Positions 1 through 8,020 of a stretch of DNA of 24,225 bases are shown piece after piece; the first letter of the stretch is position 1; each line of letters opens with the position of its first letter. A program made the translations under genes and the position numbers. The notes under the pieces are model-generated. The model ran no database searches, was not told where the DNA came from, and was given only the letters and a program-made list of their open reading frames with translations. The stretch comes from Verrucomicrobiota bacterium (GTDB taxonomy: Bacteria > Verrucomicrobiota > Verrucomicrobiia > Chthoniobacterales > Xiphinematobacteraceae), in assembly GCA_003176035.1 (NCBI GenBank), contig PSRL01000174.1:1-24225 (forward strand), read 5' to 3'.

Positions 1-421
1 GCAAATCGAGCCTGCCAGTGACTGGTAAACCGTTTTCGCCTTGAAACATTTCCACTGCTTTTTTAGTGACAGGACCGAAGCTTCCATCTAAGGGGCCATG
101 GTAATACCCCAGATTTTCGAGCTCGGTTTGTGCTTTCACTAATATTGAACTCGGATGCTGGACTGATTGATAAAAGACATGAGTGGGTTCCGTATGGATG
201 ATAAAAGCGGTACTTGGATAATAGTAAGCTGGCCACCACCCGACCGACATCGGAGGCCCCCAATAACCTCCCCAACGCGGGCCATACCACCCTCCACCCC
301 AACTGATTGCCCAGTTGCTGCAATGGCCATGGTGGTAATAGTATGAATGCGCTTGAGTTGTCCCAAGTCCAACAAAAAAGAATGAGAGCACAGCGACAAT
401 TCTTAACATTTGAGCCTTCAT
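1..421 (-). CDS. Secreted peptidoglycan-binding-domain protein (3' end beyond window)
   Basis: This frame is open from an ATG at 421-419 to the window edge, giving 140 residues with no stop. Residues 1-24 form a signal peptide (basic start, hydrophobic core VAVLSFFFVGLG, A-type cleavage after TQA), so the product is exported. Residues 25-70 are rich in Gly, Trp and Tyr (WGGGWYGPRWGGYWGPP). Residues about 94-139 match the peptidoglycan-binding domain 1 pattern: AQTELENLGYYHGPLDG, then FGPVTKKAVEMFQ and NGLPVTGRLD. Such domains anchor proteins to the cell wall; whether a catalytic domain follows cannot be seen. A GGGATGG-like ribosome site lies about 12 bases upstream. The next gene upstream on this strand is a small broken frame at 507-706. 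Confidence 0.8.
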   Translation of the reverse strand, partial: MKAQMLRIVAVLSFFFVGLGTTQAHSYYYHHGHCSNWAISWGGGWYGPRWGGYWGPPMSVGWWPAYYYPSTAFIIHTEPTHVFYQSVQHPSSILVKAQTELENLGYYHGPLDGSFGPVTKKAVEMFQGENGLPVTGRLDL

Positions 422-506
422 GAGAATATCGTCCATCCCTACAATAAATGAGAAAATTGGTCAATTAGAGCATTTATGAATTAAGTTATTAGAACTCTCT
501 CGAAAC
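422..506. promoter_or_regulatory. Intergenic region with two recurring motifs
   Basis: This AT-rich stretch separates the start of the peptidoglycan-binding gene from the broken small frame. It contains a GAGCATTTATGAA copy at 468-480, one of six related sites in intergenic DNA of this window, and most of a 22-base motif at 489-510 that recurs at 1969-1991 and, inverted, at 14101-14122. It is the expected place for the promoter of the minus-strand gene at 1-421, but no clear -35/-10 pair stands out. Confidence 0.4.
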
Positions 507-706
507 CTAGAAAAGCTGGCGCGGGAAGTATTGTGACATAAGATCAGGAGCGAGGATGGGTCGGGCATTCTCATCATCCGAGCGACACCATTCTATGGAA
601 AAAAGACTCTCGTCCAGAGATTTGCCGTCCTTTTGGAGCCAGGGTGTGTTCCCCAAAAAATGAAAACCTCATGGCGTGTACTTTCGGCTATTAAAAAGGC
701 CAGCAT
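507..706 (-). pseudogene. Small unrecognised gene, apparently frameshifted at a homopolymer run
   Basis: An ATG at 706-704, preceded by GAAGAAG, opens a frame reading MLAFLIAESTRHEVFIF and then runs out of sense (stop after 37 codons). From a run of six A and four C on the plus strand (651-660) a second frame reads NTPWLQKDGKSLDES, then IEWCRSDDENARP, and ends in a natural-looking stop at 507-509. Joined across the run, the two parts give about 66 residues of ordinary-looking protein. I do not recognise the family. It could be a real frameshift, a sequencing error in the run, or chance. It lies between midA and the peptidoglycan-binding gene, on their strand. Confidence 0.25.
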
Positions 707-795
707 AGCTTCTTCAAGCCGCGCCAGATTAACAACTAATGTACAAAGACTTGTGATCAATTTTACCTGTGGCAGTGAAAAATATACGAAAGAGC

Positions 796-1944
796 CTATG
801 CCGACACGGGTTGCTGATAGCGAAACCCGCTAAGGACAGGAGCAGGAATGCCTCGACTCAATGCAAGGACCTGAAACTGTGACCCCATAAGCGCGGGATG
901 GATGAGCGTTTGCAGGTGACGGAGGTCAAACTTTAGGGAGTCGGTCAGCGGTTTGTTTGTTATCGAGCGCAACCAAGGCTCCGCCGCAGCGGTCAGAAAA
1001 TGGTTTTGATCGGCAAAACCCACGATCGAAAAGCCGCATTCCTGAGCGGTACCCATAAGTGAAGTGAATTCCACATGTGATGTGATGTCCTGATGTCCAA
1101 CGTTAATAAACGGATTACCTGTGCGACGATGACGGTGATAACAGGCGAATGTTCCGAAGCGCCGATGCGGTGCAAAATATTCCTTCCGGCAATAACCGTA
1201 ATCTATGAGAAGAACCATGCCACGACTGATTTTGTGACAAACTTTTTTGAGCCAAAGTTGACGAAGTGGGCAGACTTCTGTGACGTACCCTGTCGGCAAT
1301 GGTAGGGGAATGGAGTGAATGGCAGAGAGCAAACACGGGTCGGCAATCTCAGCGAGAGTAAATTGAAAACTTCCCTCGTATTCCTGAACGCGACATTCCG
1401 CCCAGCGAGAGCCTGTCCACTCAACCAGGTGAAAAGGAAATGCGTCCAAGAGTTCATTTGCAAAAACAAGACCTTCAAAAGCGGGAAGCTCTTCCCAGTG
1501 AGAATGAATCTGATGGGGCCACCCGCTCAAAGTGTCGGCCTGCGTTTGTCGCAAATTTGGCTGATTTTCCACAATATGATAGTCGAGCGCTGCGCTGAAA
1601 GGTGCGGCAGTTTCCGAGGCGTGCCGAAGGATATCCGAAGCAAATAAGCCGGAGTGAGCCCCAAATTCAACGAATGGAAAATGCCGCGGACGACCAAGAG
1701 CTGCCCAGACTTCTTCAAATTGGCCATAAAGAACCCGAGCGAAAATGCTCCCCACCGCCACACTCGTATAAAAGTCGCCGTTCTTTCCGATATTTGCGGT
1801 CGCGTAATAACCTACTCCAGGCTCATAAAGCGCAATTGCCATGAAACGGGCAAAAGAGATCGACCCCGAGATAGCGATTTCGGAAAGGATAGCTTCTTGA
1901 GCGCTGAGCACACAGTGGTATTCACTTATACAGTGGGGCCGCAT
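796..1944 (-). CDS. MidA-family SAM-dependent methyltransferase (NDUFAF7-like)
   Basis: The 382-residue product matches the MidA/COG1565 (DUF185) family, whose eukaryotic member NDUFAF7 methylates an arginine of complex I; bacterial substrates are mostly unknown. Visible family features are the N-terminal block ISFARFMAIALYEPGVGYY, then NGDFYTSV, the SAM-binding loop VEFGAHSGLFASDIL (in place of the commoner E-x-G-x-G-x-G form), FANELLDAFPFH and the LLIDYGY strand. No signal peptide or membrane span is seen, so it should be cytoplasmic. The ATG at 1944 has no strong ribosome site. The upstream gene on the same strand ends 90 bases away, and a copy of a 22-base motif lies between them (1969-1991). 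Confidence 0.8.
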   Translation of the reverse strand: MRPHCISEYHCVLSAQEAILSEIAISGSISFARFMAIALYEPGVGYYATANIGKNGDFYTSVAVGSIFARVLYGQFEEVWAALGRPRHFPFVEFGAHSGLFASDILRHASETAAPFSAALDYHIVENQPNLRQTQADTLSGWPHQIHSHWEELPAFEGLVFANELLDAFPFHLVEWTGSRWAECRVQEYEGSFQFTLAEIADPCLLSAIHSIPLPLPTGYVTEVCPLRQLWLKKVCHKISRGMVLLIDYGYCRKEYFAPHRRFGTFACYHRHRRTGNPFINVGHQDITSHVEFTSLMGTAQECGFSIVGFADQNHFLTAAAEPWLRSITNKPLTDSLKFDLRHLQTLIHPALMGSQFQVLALSRGIPAPVLSGFRYQQPVSA

Positions 1945-2034
1945 GTTGCAAGCCAGCTACGCTGGTTTTTAGAAACTCTCCCAAAACCTAGCATACAGTT
2001 GCAATAAGTGCTATGCGGGAAGTCGATCGCAAAA

Positions 2035-3780
2035 TCAATCGTGTGTAATTTCACGCACAAACACATTGATCATTCCGCCCGGTGCTTTCCGGACATCCGT
2101 AATGAGAAATGGACGTTGCCCATTACGACTAAATGTGGAGCCGAGTTCGGGAGTTTTGGAATTGGAAGGGAATTCCACAATGATCCGCACTTTTGATGAA
2201 GAATTACCGCGGAAAGAGCTTTGTGAACGTAAAACTGCTCGATTAGCGCGAGCAGCGGTAACCAGAAAATTTCCTTTCAAATAGATGCGTTCATCGGTGA
2301 GGCCCTTTTCTGCGAATTGGGGCACATCTGACAATTCCACAAGGCGCCCAAAGGGCATTTGACCCGCCCCGTATGTTTGCCAATTTCCCGAAGCAACGTT
2401 GGTGAATGCGACCGTAGCGGGCATGCTAGGAGAGGGCGAGGCAGTCGGCGCGGAAGAAGATGTGGAAGCCAAAGAAGTCGGCAGTTCCGTCGTAATGGGG
2501 GTGACGTTGGGAAGAGGGGAAGGAGATGGTGTCGCCACGCTGAGCGACTTTGTTTCCTGCGCCTCTACTACCTCTTTGGGTTGAGACGGAAACGGCGTTG
2601 CGGTCAGGGTGGCTTGTGCCGGCAATGCCCGCGCAACCTTAACTTCTTCCAGGGAACTCGGTGGAGGCGGCACAAGCGGTACTTTTGAGGATTTTTGAGG
2701 AGCCGAAGTCAAGAAACGTTTTGTACGCCCCTTTTGGGTCGAACTATTATGCACCACAACGGTTTTAGGCAGGACATTGTCGACCGGCTTTTCAATACGA
2801 ATTAACTGTTCTCTAATGTTAGGGCTCTGTGCGATACTGGCTGCGGGGGTCGAACTTTTATTTGCCGCGGCTCCTATTTTCGTCTTATCCGACAACGCTT
2901 CCGTAGCCGTTTGTTGACGATATCTGATGTAAGTTTTTTCAGCCGCACTGATCCGCGCTTGAGAAAGAATCGGGAGACCGGCGCTGATGTTTAAGGCGTT
3001 CGGTGGCAGGAGAGAAAAACTGCCTGGTCCGTGATTGGAAGCGTAGCTTCCGTAGAGAATCGGCAATGTGGTGAAGAGCATCCGCCCATCCGGTAACCGG
3101 TGCACGTGAACCAAAGCGGAGAGATCGAAGCGTTTTTCCAAACGAATATTCAATCCGGTAAGCAATGTTCGATGGAGTATGGGGACAACGCGGTGGTCCG
3201 CAGTAAAAACGTTTTCCAAAAGGACCATCGGAGAATCTGTCGATTGTGTGAGAGCAACGACACCCGAGGGGAAAAAATCATTGGTAGTCAGCTCAAATGA
3301 ATCGAGAATATTATATGTGCCGGTGACATAAGGAACCAAATCACGCGTTTCTTTATAATTGCGAATAAAATTGCGCATGAGCCCGGCATTTACTTCTTCA
3401 AGGGCTCTTGGTGTCAGTGGCCCGTAACGCTGTAACAATGCCTTAGGATTTAAAAATTCGCCTTTGGGTGCTGCCGTAAGTTCAAATTTTTGTGGAGGCT
3501 CTAATTTTTTTAACTTCTTGAGGATATTGTAGCTCAGTGATTTTTCCGGATGCCAAAAAATAAAATAACTGCCTACCCAACAGACTATCGTAAAAAGGAC
3601 CAGCAGGAGAATAAATATGGTCCAATGAAAGAGAGTGTCCTTCTTTTCCCACCGCCGTGCGTCGGGCAAATCATCATATCCACTGTTGGTGTCGAGTCTC
3701 ACAAGCGACCAGGCTGATCTCCAAATTTTTTGAAGTAAACGCAAACTTTTTTTGAGGAAATAAATGCCATCATAGCTCAA
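2035..3780 (-). CDS. Unrecognised single-pass membrane protein with Pro/Ser/Thr-rich middle
   Basis: I do not recognise this 581-residue protein. A basic N-terminus (residues 1-48) is followed by one strong membrane segment at about 50-76 (WTIFILLLVLFTIVCWVGSY), with most of the rest presumably outside the cytoplasm. Residues about 80-270 look globular. About 280-460 are low-complexity and rich in Pro, Ser, Thr and Ala, resembling a spacer. A compact C-terminal part (about 470-581) contains short beta-like stretches such as IYLKGNFLVTAARA and VRIIVEFPS and ends in INVFVREITHD. The only in-frame start near the 5' end is TTG at 3780-3778, just downstream of a stop, so a TTG start is likely. The gene lies 33 bases downstream of the Fe-S carrier gene on the same strand, so the two may be co-transcribed. 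Confidence 0.7.
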   Translation of the reverse strand: MSYDGIYFLKKSLRLLQKIWRSAWSLVRLDTNSGYDDLPDARRWEKKDTLFHWTIFILLLVLFTIVCWVGSYFIFWHPEKSLSYNILKKLKKLEPPQKFELTAAPKGEFLNPKALLQRYGPLTPRALEEVNAGLMRNFIRNYKETRDLVPYVTGTYNILDSFELTTNDFFPSGVVALTQSTDSPMVLLENVFTADHRVVPILHRTLLTGLNIRLEKRFDLSALVHVHRLPDGRMLFTTLPILYGSYASNHGPGSFSLLPPNALNISAGLPILSQARISAAEKTYIRYRQQTATEALSDKTKIGAAANKSSTPAASIAQSPNIREQLIRIEKPVDNVLPKTVVVHNSSTQKGRTKRFLTSAPQKSSKVPLVPPPPSSLEEVKVARALPAQATLTATPFPSQPKEVVEAQETKSLSVATPSPSPLPNVTPITTELPTSLASTSSSAPTASPSPSMPATVAFTNVASGNWQTYGAGQMPFGRLVELSDVPQFAEKGLTDERIYLKGNFLVTAARANRAVLRSQSSFRGNSSSKVRIIVEFPSNSKTPELGSTFSRNGQRPFLITDVRKAPGGMINVFVREITHD

Positions 3781-3813
3781 ATCTCATATGCGTTTCCGAG
3801 GGCGATGAGAAGA

Positions 3814-4155
3814 TTAGCCCCCGTTGGCCGGCGTATTGTATTCAAAGGATGTGCCGCATCCACAGCTCCGATTGGCTTTTGGATTTTGAATTCGGAAGCC
3901 TATATCATTCAGTCCATTACCCTCTTCGTATTCCAGCGTGCTGCCGTCTAAATAAAGAAAGCTTTCCGGATCGATAAAAACTTGACCTCCCGCGCACGGA
4001 AAAACGTGGTCATTGCTGCGCCGAGAATCCACAGACAACACATATTGTAAGCCAGCGCATCCGCCCTTTTCCACGAACAAACGAAGACCTTCGCCCTTTC
4101 TTTCCGCAATGACTTCTGAAAGCCGATTCGATGCATTTTGAGTAATTTCCAACAT
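3814..4155 (-). CDS. A-type iron-sulfur carrier (IscA/ErpA/HesB family)
   Basis: This 113-residue protein has the normal length and the three conserved cysteines of A-type carriers: Cys33 in GGCAGLQY and Cys98 and Cys100 in SCGCGTSF. The family binds an Fe-S cluster or iron and hands clusters to apo-enzymes in the cytoplasm. Other family blocks are LRLFVEKGG near the N-terminus and VFIDPESFLYLDGSTLEYE in the middle. Whether it is the IscA, ErpA or SufA type cannot be decided from sequence alone, so no symbol is given. No isc or suf genes are next to it. It faces mutL divergently, with about 290 bases between them, and probably leads the minus-strand run that includes 2035-3780. Confidence 0.88.
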   Translation of the reverse strand: MLEITQNASNRLSEVIAERKGEGLRLFVEKGGCAGLQYVLSVDSRRSNDHVFPCAGGQVFIDPESFLYLDGSTLEYEEGNGLNDIGFRIQNPKANRSCGCGTSFEYNTPANGG

Positions 4156-4175
4156 AATAATTATCGTAATTTATT

Positions 4176-4400
4176 TCAAAATGAGCATGGATCCGCCCTA
4201 GTTGGCTTTCCCAACATATCCTTCTCCGACAGTGCGGCTTGCTTGTTTGCCTTCCCTTCCCCACACAATTTCTTGCGCGCAAAATCGATTCGGCTTTTGG
4301 TCGGATAATATTGTGCATGTCCTTCCCCACGGGGATCATATGCTCGTCGCAATAAAACCTCAAGACGAAGGGCAATGCCAAAGCGTGCTCGTTGATTAAT
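4176..4400 (-). pseudogene. Possible RuvC C-terminal remnant
   Basis: The 290-base gap between the Fe-S carrier and mutL holds an open minus-strand frame, ending at a stop at 4178-4176, that includes QYYPTKSRIDFARKKL followed by GEGKANKQAALSEK and MLGKP. This resembles by eye the RuvC Holliday-junction resolvase stretch in which E-Y-x-P-x-x-V-K is followed by G-x-G-x-A-x-K-x-Q-V and L-L-G-L. There is no credible start, and the catalytic acidic motif near the RuvC C-terminus is missing, so this would be a decayed piece at most. Chance similarity is a serious alternative. Confidence 0.2.
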
Positions 4401-4446
4401 TCTTCCAATATAAATAGAAGTATTACAAACAGAAGTCAAATACCTC

Positions 4447-6273
4447 ATGGGTGATATCCGGATATTGAAAGATATAGTCGCAAGCCAAGTTGCTGCAGGA
4501 GAAGTGGTGGAACGCCCTGCTTCGATAGTCAAGGAACTCGTAGAAAACAGCTTGGATGCAAAGGCAACGCGGATCACCGTCGAGTTTTTTCAAGCTGGAA
4601 TCGCCCTAATTCGGATATCTGACGATGGTGTGGGAATGGACCGGGAAGACGCCCTGCTTTCCTTGGAAAGGCATGCCACGAGCAAGCTCAGCACCGCACG
4701 CGATTTGGAATCCATCTCAACTTTGGGATTTCGCGGTGAAGCAATTCCCAGCATCGCCAGCGTTTCTAAATTTCGCATAGTCACTCGTCGTCGTGAAGCG
4801 GCAGCCGGTACCGAAGTGCTCGTCAATGGAGGACGTATCGAGGCAGTGCGCGAAAGTGGAGAAGCCTACGGCACTCGCGTAGAGGTGCGTTCGCTCTTTT
4901 TTAATGTGCCCGCACGCAGAAAATTTCTCCGAGGCCCTCAAACCGAAGCCGGGCATATCATTCACCAACTCCATCGCTTAGCCATGGCAAATCCAGACGT
5001 TGCCTTTATTGCCTTGCGAGAGGGGAAAAAATTTCTTCAACTTGCTCCCACAAAAAATCTTGCTGTCAGAGTGCGTGACCTTTTCGGTTTGGACTGGATA
5101 GGCCGACTGATCGAAGGTGAATCGCTCGAAATGAACGGACTTCGCATTCGAGGATTTCTTTCTCAGCCCGGTAGAGGAAGGGCAGATCGATCTGAACAAT
5201 TCATTTTCGTGAATGGACGTCCCGTAGTAACTTCAGCCGTTTCGGGTCCTTTGCGCGAAGTTTACCACACACTCTTGCCAAAGGGCTATCATCCGGGGGC
5301 TATCCTGTTTCTCGAAATGGAACCGGCATTAGTGGATTGTAATGTACATCCTGCAAAACGAGAAGTGCGTTTTCGAGAGCCGACCGCTATAGCCGAAACG
5401 GTCAGACATTTTGCGCAGCAAGCATTGGCAAAAAATCGATCATCGGTGCTCATTACTGAAACCAGGGAGGCTTCTCTCACACCATCTGCTCAACCCCAAT
5501 TGGTAGAACCGATAAAAAGCTCTGTCGTGAGAAATCCGTTGCAGATTGCCACGCTCACGCAAACGCAAATGGTCAGTAACGCCGTAGCGGCCAAAGGCGC
5601 AGCGCCGCTGCCAATGCCTTCTTCCCCAGAACGGCGGAAAGAACCCCAAATTTTTCTTTCAACGGAGCAAATGGAAATCAAGAACCTCCTGGACTCCCGG
5701 GAAATCGTTGTGATTGGAAAAATAGCGGCCCGTTTCGCCATTTTAGAGGGACACTTCGGTATGGTGGTAGTTGACTTACGCGCCGCTCGGGAAAGAATCC
5801 TTCTAGAGCGATTGCTACGAGAAATGAAGCAAGGGCAAGCCAATGCCCAAGTGCTGCTGCTGCCGGTGATCATTGATTTGCCGCCACGCGATATTGCCTG
5901 GATTACCGAAAACATCGAATTGCTCGAACGAGTGGGGATTTCGATCGAGTGCTTTGGGGGAGCCTCTGTCAAAGTTGAAGCAATTCCGGCTTCTCTTGAT
6001 CAGGCCAATATTGAGCAACTGCTAGTGAGGCTCATCGAAGACCTTACGCGGGGAGGAATCCGAAGTGGCAATCGAATGGCAGAGGAAGCCATAGCTCGAT
6101 CAGTTGCCCGTCTGGCAAGTGCGGAAGCCCTCCCCACTGAACCGGAAAGAATTGAAGCGCTTATCTTGGAACTGCTGCGATGTGAGTTGCCATACTCCTG
6201 CCCAATGGGGAAAGCCACAATGATTCCTATCCCCCTTTCCGAACTCAAAAAACGATTCGGATGTGATCCCTGA
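4447..6273 (+). CDS. mutL: DNA mismatch repair protein MutL
   Basis: The 608-residue protein is full-length MutL, the ATP-dependent coordinator of mismatch repair. The GHKL ATPase motifs are intact: ELVENSLDAKA with catalytic Glu30 and Asn34, DDGVGM at 59-64, and GFRGEA at 94-99. The transducer domain ends with the family signature VDCNVHPAKREVRF. A variable linker is followed by a C-terminal dimerisation domain from about residue 400. That domain keeps the outline of the endonuclease motif, but the canonical D-Q-H-A-x2-E-x4-E reads D443-L-R-A-x2-E449-x4-E454, and the canonical C-P-H-G-R-P reads C585-P-M-G-K-A. The nicking site therefore looks degraded. The ATG at 4447 gives the standard N-terminus although its ribosome site is weak. 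The GNAT gene follows 72 bases downstream on the same strand. Confidence 0.95.
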   Translation: MGDIRILKDIVASQVAAGEVVERPASIVKELVENSLDAKATRITVEFFQAGIALIRISDDGVGMDREDALLSLERHATSKLSTARDLESISTLGFRGEAIPSIASVSKFRIVTRRREAAAGTEVLVNGGRIEAVRESGEAYGTRVEVRSLFFNVPARRKFLRGPQTEAGHIIHQLHRLAMANPDVAFIALREGKKFLQLAPTKNLAVRVRDLFGLDWIGRLIEGESLEMNGLRIRGFLSQPGRGRADRSEQFIFVNGRPVVTSAVSGPLREVYHTLLPKGYHPGAILFLEMEPALVDCNVHPAKREVRFREPTAIAETVRHFAQQALAKNRSSVLITETREASLTPSAQPQLVEPIKSSVVRNPLQIATLTQTQMVSNAVAAKGAAPLPMPSSPERRKEPQIFLSTEQMEIKNLLDSREIVVIGKIAARFAILEGHFGMVVVDLRAARERILLERLLREMKQGQANAQVLLLPVIIDLPPRDIAWITENIELLERVGISIECFGGASVKVEAIPASLDQANIEQLLVRLIEDLTRGGIRSGNRMAEEAIARSVARLASAEALPTEPERIEALILELLRCELPYSCPMGKATMIPIPLSELKKRFGCDP

Positions 6274-6345
6274 CTGCATTGTCAGCATCGCTTCGGAGTA
6301 TCAGATTGCACACAGAAAAATTTTTTCTAATATGAGGTGTTAAAT

Positions 6346-6819
6346 ATGCCCAATTCCTTGCGTATTGAACCAGCAGTTTTGGATGACCTGCCAAAACTCG
6401 CTGACCTCCTATACGACCTTTTTTCTCAAGAGGCGGATTTTACCCCTAATCGGGAAAAGCAATTAAGAGGATTGCGGCTGATATTAGAACAGCCTAGCCG
6501 AGGACGGATTTTTGTTCTGCGAAACGAAAATTACATTTTCGGTATGATCAATCTGCTAATTACCTTAAGTACCGCGGAGGGGGGCTTTGTCCTGCTATTG
6601 GAAGACCTGGTTGTTCACACTCAGCATCGGCGTCAGGGTTATGGAAGCCGCCTCCTTCGACACGCCATTGAATTTGCGAAGGATAAGAAATTTCTCAGAC
6701 TCACTCTGCTGACAGACAGGTCCGATGAGGCTGCCAAACAGTTTTTCTTACGAGCAGGTTTTACTGAAAGCGATATGATTCCGCTGCGGATGAAGCTTTC
6801 GGTCAAGGAGCAACTTTAA
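6346..6819 (+). CDS. GNAT-family N-acetyltransferase
   Basis: The 157-residue protein has the Gcn5-related acetyltransferase fold. The acetyl-CoA pyrophosphate loop is at 95-103 (RRQGYGSRL), preceded by the strand LLLEDLVVH and followed by the C-terminal block FFLRAGF. It should transfer an acetyl group from acetyl-CoA to an amine; the substrate cannot be read from sequence. I chose ATG at 6346 because GAGG sits 8 bases upstream (6334-6337); an in-frame GTG three codons earlier overlaps that site. The gene lies between mutL and the nucleotidyltransferase, both on the same strand. The 73-base gap to the latter has no obvious terminator, so co-transcription is possible. Confidence 0.85.
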   Translation: MPNSLRIEPAVLDDLPKLADLLYDLFSQEADFTPNREKQLRGLRLILEQPSRGRIFVLRNENYIFGMINLLITLSTAEGGFVLLLEDLVVHTQHRRQGYGSRLLRHAIEFAKDKKFLRLTLLTDRSDEAAKQFFLRAGFTESDMIPLRMKLSVKEQL

Positions 6820-6892
6820 ACAAATACGCCAATGCCAAAAATCGTGCTTGGTTTTTGAATTTTTTGTCCTCCAGCCCTTGGAGCGGTCGGAA

Positions 6893-7831
6893 ATGAGTAT
6901 TCAAACGGCTTTTATTTTAGGAGCGGGACTTGGCACCCGGCTACGGCCCATGACAAATTCACGTCCGAAAGTCTTGGTTCCCATCTTGGGAGAACCGCTG
7001 ATTTTTCGGACCCTCGATTATTTGTTAAGTTACGGCATCACCCGCTTCGTGATCAATACACATCACTTGGCACATGTCTTCGACATTTTTTTTGGGGGAC
7101 ACCATGGTGAATTTTCCTATCGTGGTGCTCCCCTGTTCCTGATCTACGAACCGATTTTGCTAGAAACAGCCGGAGCGGTTCGAAACGCCCGACCATGGAT
7201 TGGAGAAGATCCCTTTCTGGTAGTCAATGGAGATATCGTGACAAATATTGCTTTGACACGCCTTTTGGAAGCTTCAGACAAAGATGATGCTTCAGTCATT
7301 TTGGGACTACGCCCCGGTCCGCCGCAGGTTGGTCTGGACATAAGGACCGGTGCCGTTCTGGACTTTCATAATAAACTGCATAAAAATGGGTTATCATATT
7401 TTTTATTCGCTAGTCTCTATGTTCTTCGACCCGAGATCTATCAATGGATTCCGTCCAGCGGACCCTTTCGCATGATGTCGGTATTTTGGCAACTTCTGGC
7501 TCAAAATAAGCGGATCGCCGGCCTCATCCTCGATCCTGGTTTTTGGAGTGAGGTGGGCAATCGGGTCGCCTACCTTCAGGTTCATCAGGACCTCATCTCT
7601 CAGGACGCTAGTAATAAACTAGTTAAAAGCCAAATTTCCGCGGGAGTCGAGCTGCGTGGATTCTGTGCAATCGGAGAAAACTGTGAAATTGAGCCGGGCG
7701 TTATTTTAGAGGACACAATTATTTGGGACAAAGCAAAAATTTCTTCCGGCAGTCATCTGTGCCGATGTATTCTCTGTGACCGGGTACAGGTTGCCGGTGA
7801 CTTTTCGGATCGTGACTTTTACCCTGGATGA
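6893..7831 (+). CDS. Sugar-1-phosphate nucleotidyltransferase (MurU/GlmU-N-like) with left-handed beta-helix tail
   Basis: The protein transfers a nucleotide from NTP to a sugar 1-phosphate. The N-terminal signature GAGLGTRLRPMT followed by RPK (Lys26) and the metal-binding VVNGDIVTN are both present, so a functional catalytic domain of about 235 residues is expected. About 70 C-terminal residues contain hexapeptide-like repeats (SAGVELRGFCAIGENCEIEP) typical of a left-handed beta-helix; classical MurU of about 220-240 residues lacks them. I place the start at ATG 6893, which has GGAGCGG upstream and begins directly with the fold; a TTG further upstream is less likely. The kinase downstream belongs to the AmgK family, which pairs with MurU in MurNAc recycling (GlcNAc/MurNAc 1-phosphate to UDP-MurNAc). 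That pathway is inferred from context; the sugar and nucleotide are not proven. Confidence 0.8.
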   Translation: MSIQTAFILGAGLGTRLRPMTNSRPKVLVPILGEPLIFRTLDYLLSYGITRFVINTHHLAHVFDIFFGGHHGEFSYRGAPLFLIYEPILLETAGAVRNARPWIGEDPFLVVNGDIVTNIALTRLLEASDKDDASVILGLRPGPPQVGLDIRTGAVLDFHNKLHKNGLSYFLFASLYVLRPEIYQWIPSSGPFRMMSVFWQLLAQNKRIAGLILDPGFWSEVGNRVAYLQVHQDLISQDASNKLVKSQISAGVELRGFCAIGENCEIEPGVILEDTIIWDKAKISSGSHLCRCILCDRVQVAGDFSDRDFYPG

Positions 7832-7983
7832 CGTGTTTTTCATTCAATGAGTTGAAGCGAATGGATGAGGTGGATAATTTTAACAATTGCAGATGCATGG
7901 AGAGAGCGCTGCTCGATCCCGGTGTAAGCTGGATATTTCTACAACTATAATTGGAAAAAGTCCTGCGCTGTAACTTTTGCAGC

Positions 7984-8017
7984 TACGGACTTATAAAAAA
8001 AGCGGCCGAAGTCCGTA
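7984..8017. repeat. Perfect 9-bp inverted repeat directly before the kinase start codon
   Basis: TACGGACTT at 7984-7992 and AAGTCCGTA at 8009-8017 are exact reverse complements separated by 16 bases, and the start codon of the kinase gene follows three bases later at 8021. In mRNA the hairpin would cover the place where a ribosome must bind; in DNA it could be a dimeric operator. No clear ribosome site is seen outside the hairpin. It could regulate translation or transcription of the kinase-glgE pair. Confidence 0.55.
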
Positions 8018-8020
8018 CGG

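Noticed and set aside
633..833. Plus-strand 66-residue frame
   Set aside because: It runs antisense to the more protein-like minus-strand frames and the midA end, and it has no family features or clear ribosome site.
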